DNA of 64,000 nucleotides, taken from positions 9,254,259 through 9,318,258 of the forward strand of contig OX442320.1 of the NCBI GenBank assembly GCA_949358305.1. Reading direction: 5' to 3'. The position numbers and the translations under genes are program-made. The stretch is from Strigamia acuminata. Taxonomy: Eukaryota; Arthropoda; Chilopoda; Geophilomorpha; Linotaeniidae. Below the pieces are notes generated by a model that was given only the letters and a program-made list of their open reading frames with translations, ran no database searches and was not told the DNA's origin. Of this stretch, positions 55,801 through 64,000 are shown piece by piece. The first letter of the stretch is position 1. The number at the start of each line of letters is the position of its first letter.

Positions 55801-56759
55801 AGTCGGTGTCGATTGCCGAAGTGACTCCAGAGCTGAAGCCGGGCACTTTCCAGCCGACTGATTTACCAGGTCAAATTACCGCCCAGTTCTCGATTACATC
55901 TCAAGAAGGCATGTCCGTTTCGGAAGTCAAATCGGAAGTGTTGCCGAAAGAATTTTTGCCGGGTGAAGTGCCCGGTCAAGTAACCGCGCAGGTGAAACTC
56001 TCGGCTCAAAAGTCGCTGACTGTGCAGGAAGTTACGACCGAGGATGCGACCGAACACTTCAAACCGGGTCAAGTTCCTGGTCAGATTCAAGCTAAAAGAA
56101 AAATGTCTGGTGAAGAATCCATCACGGTGTCGGAGGTGATTACTAGTCAGAAGACGAGCGAGTTTGTCGCGGAAGAACGGCCCAAAGGAACCTCTGCTAA
56201 TTTACGCGTGTCACCGCAAAAAACACTTGTGGTAGAAGAGGTGCAGTCTGAAATTGTACCGGGAGAATTTGCAGCGGGACAATTGCCTGGAGAAATCAAA
56301 GCTAAGTGGAAATTGTCGACGCAGGAATCCATGGTGGTGTCAGAAGTGTCGTCCGAAGTGAAACCTGAAGAGTTTAAAGCGGGTGAATTGCCCGGAATGA
56401 CAACTGCTCAAAGAAGGGTTTCGACTAAGGATTCGGTCGTCGTTTTTGAGGCGAGAACGCACACGGAAGCTGAGGAATTGGGGCCGGCTGTACGACCGAA
56501 GGAGACCAAAGCAGATTTCGACGTTGTTTCCAATTTATCGGTTGCTGTTTCTGAAGTAATGTCCGAACAGAAACCGGGGGAATTTGTGCCCGGTCAATCT
56601 CCATTTGAAGTTAAGGCTAAATCTCAAGTCATGTCTCGAGAACACGTCGCTATTACAGAAGTAAGGACCCAGCAGACTGCCGAAGAGTTCCAGGCGCGGG
56701 AAGTGCCTGGAAGTAAGAAAGCACTGGTCGCTTTTGGTGACGCCAAACGGACAGCTCAA
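49821..56759 (+). CDS. sls: giant exon, part 2: 66 tandem 35-residue repeats
   Basis: From residue 501 or so to the exon end the protein is a head-to-tail array. Each unit begins with a motif like ESLEVSEV, passes GEFKAGEVPGQV near the middle and ends with a basic turn (AKxKLSTQ type). I count 66 units. Almost all are exactly 35 residues: the first 21 include three of 34 and one of 36, and the next 45 sum to exactly 45 x 35. The array then runs KRTAQ and continues into exon 56818-56950. It lies between the Ig and PEVK regions, so it is probably a spring or a filament-binding ruler. I do not recognise the motif in other families. Confidence 0.92.
52020..56759 (+). repeat. 735-bp (245-residue) super-repeats of seven 35-residue units
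   Basis: A marker motif (TTEEVTPE, later VQEVTTED) ends at 52260, 52995, 53730, 54465 and 55200, spaced exactly 735 bp, then at 56040 (840 bp, eight units). A second marker, the divergent unit TEELGPTPTPTKRTAE and its versions, recurs at about 52685, 53420, 54155, 54890, 55625 and 56465 with the same spacings. Copies at about 52.2-53.0 and 53.0-53.7 kb are nearly identical in DNA, showing recent duplication. Confidence 0.93.
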
Positions 56760-56817
56760 GTAAAATAATCATATTTTGTTGGTTTTGGTGGTGAGATCAA
56801 TTTTTTTTTTGTTGCAG

Positions 56818-56950
56818 GTGCAGGAAGTGCAAACTGGTATAGGTTTGGGCGCAATAACGAAAGAAAAGAGTCACGAACAAGTGGCGCGTGAAGTGGTCCT
56901 CGAAGCATTGGCATATGCTCAGGCTTTCTGTACTGAGGTTCAAACTAAAG
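56818..56950 (+). CDS. sls: exon continuing the repeat array
   Basis: Phase 0 in, 1 out. Starts VQEVQTGIGLGAITKEKSH, a decayed 67th repeat, then a helix (AREVVLEALAYAQAFCTEVQ). It can be followed by the stop exon 57092-57138 or by exon 57257-57310. Confidence 0.85.
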
Positions 56951-57091
56951 GTCAGATTTGTTACTGCGTTGATGCATGGTGTAATGCATGCAATTTGGAT
57001 TTTTTTATATTTTATTTTCAATTTTAATGTGAAATCTTTTAGTTCCAGGACCTATTGGAAGGATTGGAAATAATTATTTTTTTTATTTTAG

Positions 57092-57138
57092 GTTCGAGTG
57101 GGGTTGATTTCATGAAATATGACATGATTACAAAATAA
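57092..57138 (+). CDS. sls: alternative terminal exon
   Basis: A good acceptor (TTTTATTTTAG) and phase 1 give GSSGVDFMKYDMITK then TAA. A canonical AATAAA lies downstream at 57424-57429. This would end an isoform after the 35-residue repeats and before PEVK. It could also be a spurious acceptor; RNA is needed. Confidence 0.5.
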
Positions 57139-57256
57139 GTTTTTTTAGTTTTGACACATCAACTTTGAATATTTTGGGGTTTTACACATTAACATGTTTG
57201 CTAACTCACTGGACATCGATTCAAAGTTATAATTGTTTTGTTTATCCTATACATAG

Positions 57257-57310
57257 AAATTCGAACCACGAAGAAAACAAAGCCGAAGGTGACAGAGGAG
57301 TTAGAAACAG
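57257..57310 (+). CDS. sls: small basic exon linking repeats to PEVK
   Basis: 54 bases, phase 1 on both sides, reading EIRTTKKTKPKVTEELET. It is a skippable cassette whose Lys/Pro/Val/Glu composition already resembles PEVK. Confidence 0.75.
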
Positions 57311-58770
57311 GTATACAAAGGCTACAGCTTGATTGTACAATTTCACTTTTAATCTACTCGAGGCTCCTCTGTGCGATTCATGGCATGTCATGCACTAACA
57401 CATACATTGATACCCACTCTTAAATAAACAAGATGGGAGATTCATGTCATTATACTCATATTGTGATTTATCAAGTAGATTTTAGTTAAACAATACTCAT
57501 AGACACAAGTCATTTTTTGTGATAACAATCATGCTCGTGTACTTTACACAAATATTAACAATTTCGTCTGCCATCAAACTACATTTTATAGTATACAAAA
57601 TTAACATTTTTACTATCAAACTTTACATTTTTTATTTAACATTATTTACATTTGTTACAAATTTTTACATTATTTTGTAGGATAATTTAGATATTTTACA
57701 AATTTTACAATAGTTTTGTAGTATTGATTACATCTATTTACAATTTTACATTATTTTTATAACAAATTTACATTTGTCTTCAATTTTACATTATTGTTAT
57801 AACATTATTTACATTGCTTTTCAATTTTACATTATTTTTATAACATTATTTACATTTCTTTTCAATTCTACATTATTTTTATAACATTATTTACACTTCT
57901 TTTCAATTTTTCAATATTTTTATAACATTATTTACATCTTACCAAATTTACATTCTGACATTTGTCTGTAGATGTGAGTAGTTTTGTGTTTAGAACATTA
58001 GAACTCGGTGAAAGAGTGATCTGTTTGCTTCTATCTTTGATTAGACTTCAAGCGATAGACGTTTTGGAATAACGAATTATTTAAACCAAAGGCTTGTTGC
58101 ACCACTTACAAAACATACAAAGCATTTCTAATAGATAAATATTCAAACAGTCTAACATGCACAAAAAATGAATATTATCAACTTGCAACGCGACATTCGA
58201 AAGAAGCTATAATGTCATAAAACTAAACATGCTATACATATTTTACATACAATAATTTTAACACGCTTCGCAATATGAGACTATTACAAAGTAAATAACA
58301 CTGAAAATAACTGTTAACACATTTCAACTCACTAGATTGTCATTTTTTCAACTTCTACTCTTACTTTACACATCTTTTTTTCTTTATATTCTATCAATAC
58401 ATCATTATTAACAGCTTTTATTTAGACCAATTGCTCATCTTTGCACCAAATATTTATACTTATTATTCAGAAATACATTTTCTGAAGCATACAATTCTTT
58501 CTATATAGCATTTACAAAAATTTCTGCACATAATTTCATGTACTGTTTTTAAAAATGTCCACTTTTACGTACACAACACTGTCACATAAAGAAACAAAGT
58601 TAATACGAAAATGAAATTGGACAGGTTCAAAACAGTATTGCTTTTTATATTGCATACATTTTAGTTGCTGAATATCTTTCTCTTGCCACACATATTACGC
58701 TTATTATATTCACACGCATTTGCTTATACCGAAATGTATATTTGTTGTTACACATAATACTATGTTACAG
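57311..58770 (+). other. 1.46-kb intron before the PEVK exon, with TTTACATT repeats
   Basis: Between 57590 and 57960 units such as TTTACATTATTTTTATAACA recur loosely. The rest is AT-rich unique sequence. Acceptor TATGTTACAG at 58761-58770. Confidence 0.65.
57424..57429 (+). terminator. candidate polyadenylation signal AATAAA
   Basis: Canonical hexamer in CTTAAATAAACAAG, about 290 bases after the stop of the alternative terminal exon. It would end an isoform lacking PEVK. Confidence 0.4.
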
Positions 58771-61700
58771 AAGATGCTGATGCTCAAACACAACAAATTA
58801 CACAAACACACGAGACAATAAAAACGGAAGAAATACAGCGACTTCAAGACATTCAACTAATTAGTGATACATTAGACATACAAAAAACATTTATTGATGA
58901 TCAGCCACGGAGATTTGAGGACAAAGTTTCGGAGTTTGAAGAGACATTACAACCAGTTCTTCAGAGAGAGAAATTGGTGTACTTTGGAGAAAAAGATGAT
59001 AAACCTGAAAAAGAAGAAGAAACTATTGAAGAGAAGAAAATTGTAAAGCATATTGTTACAAAAGATGGAAAATCAAGGACAATTGAAAAGAGAATTATTG
59101 TAAGAAAAGAACCGGAACTGAAGACAGTAGTGATTACTAAAATAGGCTCTAAAGAAGATTACGACATTAGAATCAGACCTAAGGTTGAAGAAACAAGCGC
59201 CATCACTCAAACTCAAGTGGAAGTTAGGAAACAGAAAGATAGTGACAAGACTAAATTTAGAGTTGATGAAGAAAAACCATTGGAAGTTGATACAACGAAA
59301 GCAAAGCAAATTTTTGAAGAGAAACCTGTGAAACTAGACAAAAAGAAGCTAACGAAAGTTCATGAAGAGAAACCAAAGGAAGTTCATGAAGAGAAACCAA
59401 AGGAAGTTCATGAAGAGAAACCAAAGGAAGTTCATGAAGAAAAACCATATAAAGTTGAGGAAGTGAAACCATCTGCAATTGAGGAAGTGAAACCATCTGC
59501 AATTGAGGAAGTGAAACCATCAGAAGTTGAGGAAGTGAAACCATCAGAAGTTGAGGAAGTGAAACCTTCGCAAATTTCTAAGAAACCTGAGAAACAAGGC
59601 AAAAAGAAGCCAAAGAAAGTTTATGAAGAGAAACTAGAAGAAGTTTACAAAGAAAAAATAAAGGAGTATGTAGAGAAACCAAAGGAGATTTATGAAGAAG
59701 TACCAAGGAAAATGGATGAAGAGAAACCAAAGGAAATTTATGAAGAAGTACCAAGGAAAATGGATGAAGAGAAACCAAAGAAGGTTGATAAAGAAAAAGC
59801 ACTTGGGGTTGATGAAGTGAGACCAAAAAAGGTTGTTAAAGAAAAAGCACTTGGGGTTGATGAAATGAAACCAAGGAAAATTGAAAAGAAACCAAAGAGA
59901 GTCGACAAAGATAAGCCAAAGAAAGTTTATGAAGAGAAACCAGAGGAAGTTTATGAAGAGAAACCAGAGGAAGTTTATGAAGAAAAATTCAAGGAAGTTC
60001 ATGAAGAGATACGAAAGGAAGTTCCCAAAGAGAAACCAAAGGAAGTTTCTAAAGAGAAACCAAAGGAAGTTTCTAAAGAGAAACCAAAGGAAGTTTCTAA
60101 AGAGAAACCAAAGGAAGTTTCTGAAGACAAACCAAAGGAAGTTTATGAAGAGAAACTAAAAGAATTTCTCAAAGAGATACCAAAGGAAGTTCTCAAAGAG
60201 AAACCAAAGGAAGTTTCCGAAGAGAAACCAAAGGCAGTTCCTGGAGAGAAACCAAAGGAAGTTCCCGAAGAGAAACCAAAGGAAGTTCCTGAAGAGAAAC
60301 CAAAGGAAGTTCCTGAAGAGAAACCAAAGGAAGTTCCCAAAGAGAAACCAAAGGAAGTTCTCGAAGAAAAACCACAGGAAGTTTCCGATGAAGTGCCAAG
60401 AAAATTTTCTGAAAAGAAACCAAAGAGAGTCGATAGAGAGAAGCCAATAAAAGTTTACGAAGAGAAGCCAAGGGAAGTTTATGAAGGGAAACTAAAGGAA
60501 GTTTATGAAGAGAAACTAAAGGAAGTTTATGAAGAGAAACTAAAAGAATTTCCCAAAGAGATACCAAAGGAAGTTTCCAAAGAGAAACCAAAGGAAGTTC
60601 CCGAAGAGAAACCAAAGGCAGTTCCCGAAGAGAAACCAAAGACAGTTCCCGAAGAGAAACCGAAGGAAGTTCCTGAAGAGAAACCAAAGGAAGTTCCCGA
60701 AGAGAAACCACAGGAAGTTTCCGATGAAGTACCAAGAAAATTTTCTGAAAAGAAACCAAAGAGAGTCGATAGAGAGAAGCCAATAAAAGTTTATGAAGAA
60801 AAGCCAAAGGAAGTTTATGAAGAGAAACTAAAAGAATTTTCCAAAGAGATACCAAAGGAAGTTCCCGAAGAGAAACCAAAGGATGTTCCCGAAGATAAAC
60901 CAAAGGAAATTCCTGAAGAGAAACCAAAGGAAGTTCCTGAAGAGAAACCAAAGAAAGTTCCTGAAGAGAAACCAAAGGAAGTTCCTGAAGAGAAACCACA
61001 GGAAGTTTCCGATGAAGTACCAAGAAAATTTTCTGAGAAGAAACCGACACAAGTTTGTAAAGAAAAAACAGTGGAAGTTGATGAAGTAAAACCAGTGGAT
61101 GTTGAGAAGGCAATACCAAGAAAAATTGATGAAGCAATGCCAAGACAAATTGATGAAGCAATGCCAAGAAAAATTGATGAAACAATACCAAGACAAATTG
61201 ATGAAGCAGTGCCAAGAAAAATTGATGAAACAATACCAAGACAAATTGATGAAGCAATGCCAAGAAAAATTGAGGAAACAATACCAAGACAAATTGATGA
61301 AGCAACATCAATAAAAATTGATGAAGTAATGCCAAGGGAAGTTGATGGAATGAAACTAAAGAAAGTTGACAAAGGTCTATCTAGGAAAGTTGGTGAGGAG
61401 AAGCCGAAGGAATCTGACAAAAAAGTACCAAAGAAAATTGACGGAAAACAACCAAAGAAAGTTGCCGAAGAACTACTGAGCAAAGAAAAACCAAATATTG
61501 TTAAAGTAAAAGCCGATGAATATCAAGTGATTGAAACTGAAATACATGAAGGAAAGCTTGATCATCCAGAACAAAGAGTTATTCTTGAAGAAAAGATTAA
61601 ATCGCAACCATTATATGAAAAAGCAGTGGAACTGCAAGATAAAGAACAACCAGAAATAGCTGTAAAGAGTATTGACGTCATTAAAAAACCAGGAACAACT

Positions 61701-62664
61701 GGAAAGAAACTGCAAGAAGATGAAGTAATAGCTGATGAAAAGAAACGAGAAAATGCTGGAGCAATACCAAAACAACATAAGCTAAAACCAATTCAAGTAA
61801 TTCCTAAAAAACCAAAGAAAATCATAGAAGAAAAATCAAAGGATGCCCCAAAAGCAAGAAAACTTGCCCAAGTGGAAGAAACTCTAGATGATAATTATGA
61901 AGAAATTGAACCAACAAAGAAAACTGATCAAGTTGAAAGCTCAGATGAAGGATTTGTTAAATCAAAGACAACAATTGTTTTAATGAAACAGCCATTGAAG
62001 GAGGACATAATTGCTGAAAAATCAGAAGAAACATACACGAGTGAAATACAAGTGGTGGACTTTGAAAAACCTAAAGCCCCAAAAGAAAAAGACGAAAAGG
62101 AGAAACTTAAAAAACCCAAAACTAAAAAATTTGTAAAAGAAGCAGTTATTGAAATAGGACAACCGGCTACAGAAGAACCAGAGGATGAACCAGAAACAAC
62201 TGATACAACACCAAAGGTTGAAACAGTTAAAACATTTAAAAAGATACCCAAAGAAAGAGCAGGTGTATCAACTGAAATGACCAAAAGTGAAGTTATAACA
62301 CTACAAAAAGCTAAGACTGTTAAAAAGAAAGCAGTCGAGGAGGAGTTTTTTGATGATCTGCAATCCATTTTTCCAGTTTTACAAGAAGCTGCATCAATGA
62401 CTGAAGAAATGCCATTTGAAACTGTTCTAGTGACTGAAGTGCAAGGTACACAAAACAATTTACAAATGGAAACAATTGTAAAAAAGAAACAGATAGTCAA
62501 AGACAAACAAAAAACAGCACACGATAAACAAATCTACACAGTTGAAACAGTAGATGTCACACCAGACGACATTTCCAAAATAATTCCACAACATGTGACA
62601 CCATTACAGATTTCTGATACCTCAATTACACCTGATGAGCAATTGGTAGTTTCTTCAACAAAAG
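58771..62664 (+). CDS. sls: PEVK exon built on an octapeptide repeat
   Basis: A 3894-base exon, phase 1 on both sides, 1298 codons. After an acidic lead (to about 59250) comes a long array with an eight-residue period: HEEKPKEV, EEVKPSAI, PEEKPKEV, MPRKIDEA. A larger cassette (starting PQEVSDEVPRKFSEKKP) occurs three times, near 60370, 60710 and 61000. From about 61490 the sequence is less regular but still K/E/P/V-rich. PEVK segments are the extensible spring of titins, and the charge balance and proline content fit that. The mRNA strand is A-rich; the antisense frames are shadows. Confidence 0.93.
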
Positions 62665-62765
62665 GTATTGTACATATGATTTTCATATTTCAGTTTTATT
62701 TCATAACAATTTTTGCTAAAAACAGTAAATTGACTTTTCTTTACATCACAATTTAACTATTTCAG

Positions 62766-64000
62766 TACAAGAAGACACAGACACTGGTAAAGTAACACTA
62801 GTCACAAAACAGGTAACATTTGACGAAATTACAAAGAAACCACACACACATAAGAAAGTTACTGAGGAGGAAGAAGTAATTGAGGATGTGATTACGGAAG
62901 AAATTGAAGAAACTGTTACTGAGGAGAGACAGGAGGAAAAGAGACCGGAGTTAACAGGTGCAATACCTAAAAGGAAACAAACTGAGAAAATGCCATTAAA
63001 ACCGGAAGATGTTGTTTTGAAACCTACACCTAAAAGGAAACCTTTGAAAGAAGAAAAGCCAAAGGGTGTCAAATTAAAGCCGACAAAACGGGAATGGGAG
63101 CAAGAGGTGGAAGTGGTGACCGTAAGACGCGAAAGGGTTGTTAAGGAGTACATAGGAAAAGATGGCAAGCCAGTGATCATTAAAAAGATGATTGTGTCGA
63201 GAGAAAAGCCAACCATAGATCGAAGGAGAATAGTTACTACAATTGGAACTAGGGAAGATGTCGAGCTTGATAAAATGCCAGTTACAAGAGATACAAAAGT
63301 AAAAAGAATTAAAGAAGTTACGGACAGAAAGAAAAGACCTGAAGAAATTGAAGAAGAATTAACTGAGAGATTTAAAAGAGAAATGGAAATGTTAGAGGCA
63401 GCTCTGCAGCGCCCTGTTATTACTGAAATTGTACCAATGAGAGCTACAATTACAGGACCAGGAACTGACGAAGAAATAACTGAAGTGAAGAAACCAAAGA
63501 CAGAAAAGGTTGAGAAGAAAATTGTAGAAATTCAAAAACGACCCGATGAGGAAGATGAAGAGGAGGAAGAAATTGAGGAAGTGAGCAAAGTGATAAGTGA
63601 GAGAAGAACTGAAGAGTTTCCAAAACCAGAAGATGAAAAAGTTATAACTAAGGTGAAAAAGATTAAGAAGAAACCAAAGAAAGAAGCTGAAGAACATGTT
63701 TTCATCAGCCGAAGAAGAGAAGTGAGAATTACAACCAGTGGTCAAGAAAAACCTGGACCGGAGGAGTTAACAATTGAAGAAATTTCCACCGAACCATTTT
63801 CAAGTGAAGATGTGAGAACAATATCCAGAGTAGAGTATCCAAAACCAGAAGATGAAAAAGTTATAACTAAGGTGAAAAAGATCAAGAAGAAACCAAAGGA
63901 AGACACCGAAGAGCATGTTTCAATAACCAGAAGAAGAGAAGTGAGAATAAGCACTACTGGTCAAGAGAAATCTGAACCACAAGGGTTGACAATTGAAGAA
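62766..64000 (+). CDS. sls: next PEVK-like exon, 3' truncated by the window
   Basis: Acceptor TTTCAG at 62760-62765, phase 1, open to the window end. Acidic/basic alternating sequence. A block at about 63148-63272 (KDGKPVIIKKMIVSREKP) resembles one near the start of the previous exon (KDGKSRTIEKRIIVRKEP, about 59050-59172). From 63620 a 73-residue unit starting PKPEDEKVITKVKKIKKKP is repeated at 63839. The region is elastic or disordered by composition. Confidence 0.9.

Larger units (their letters stand above)
2885..64000 (+). other. sls: gene-level model: CCDC141-like / zormin / kettin / PEVK locus (Sallimus, insect titin), 3' truncated
   Basis: About 95 exons can be chained by GT/AG borders with consistent phase from the ATG at 2885 to the window end. 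Ig domains are recognised by a B-strand Cys, a C-strand Trp and an F-strand D-x-G-x-Y-x-C; I count 50. Known biology: Drosophila sls encodes zormin, kettin and long PEVK-containing isoforms by alternative splicing. The proteins sit at the Z-disc and I-band, and kettin binds actin. Obscurin, projectin and stretchin are less likely because the Ig-linker pattern is specific to kettin and no kinase or FnIII domains are seen. Whether the CCDC141-like part is always in the same mRNA as the Ig array is inferred from splice phase only. Confidence 0.85.

Noticed and set aside
60193-61483. Long minus-strand ORFs (up to 380 codons) opposite the PEVK exon
   Set aside because: They are mirror images of the octapeptide repeat; low complexity and no splice or start context. 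The + strand is the coding frame.

Overview
The window is a piece of an insect genome, and almost all of it is one giant muscle gene on the + strand. The decisive signs are tens of immunoglobulin (Ig) domains joined by roughly 35-residue linkers of the kettin type (recurring core QHPEGLEKIQ), followed by lysine/glutamate/proline/valine-rich elastic sequence. Together these identify Sallimus (sls), the insect I-band titin. Coding exons are GC-richer, introns are AT-rich, and many introns are only 50-80 bases long. A beetle is a reasonable guess, but the order cannot be proven from the sequence alone. No fibronectin III or kinase domain is present, so the 3' end of sls lies beyond the window. 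I see no tRNA, rRNA or CRISPR.

Layout. (1) 1-2097: the last exons of an upstream spectrin-repeat gene, probably a Sec14/spectrin protein like vertebrate SESTD1. (2) 2885-10957: seventeen exons of a clear CCDC141 homologue, with its own ATG, spectrin-like helical repeats and one terminal Ig domain. (3) 11011-21808: twelve further Ig domains with coiled and proline-rich linkers, the zormin-like part of sls. These join the CCDC141-like part through introns whose phases all match. (4) 21863-45591: about 36 Ig domains of kettin, ending in an acidic stop-containing exon, the separate kettin isoform. (5) 46018-57310: an alternative start, one more Ig, then an 8.4-kb exon holding 66 tandem 35-residue repeats, many organised in exact 245-residue (7 x 35) super-repeats. 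An alternative terminal exon lies at 57092-57138. (6) 58771-64000: PEVK-type elastic sequence built on an eight-residue repeat, continuing past the window edge.

Mobile and repetitive DNA. A 2169-bp LTR retrotransposon, internally deleted and with almost identical LTRs, sits in an intron that splits an Ig domain (23560-25728). Two MITEs lie at 6237-6380 and 47522-47731. At least nine introns carry long tandem repeats, each of a different family.

How it fits together. CCDC141-like, zormin, kettin and PEVK segments form one modular locus. Internal starts (2885, probably 46018), internal stops (10965 by intron retention, 45591, 57138) and mostly phase-1 introns would let it produce stiff short isoforms (kettin) and extensible long ones (PEVK). 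The order SESTD1-like, CCDC141-like, titin-like is the one I know from vertebrates, which suggests an ancient muscle-gene cluster.
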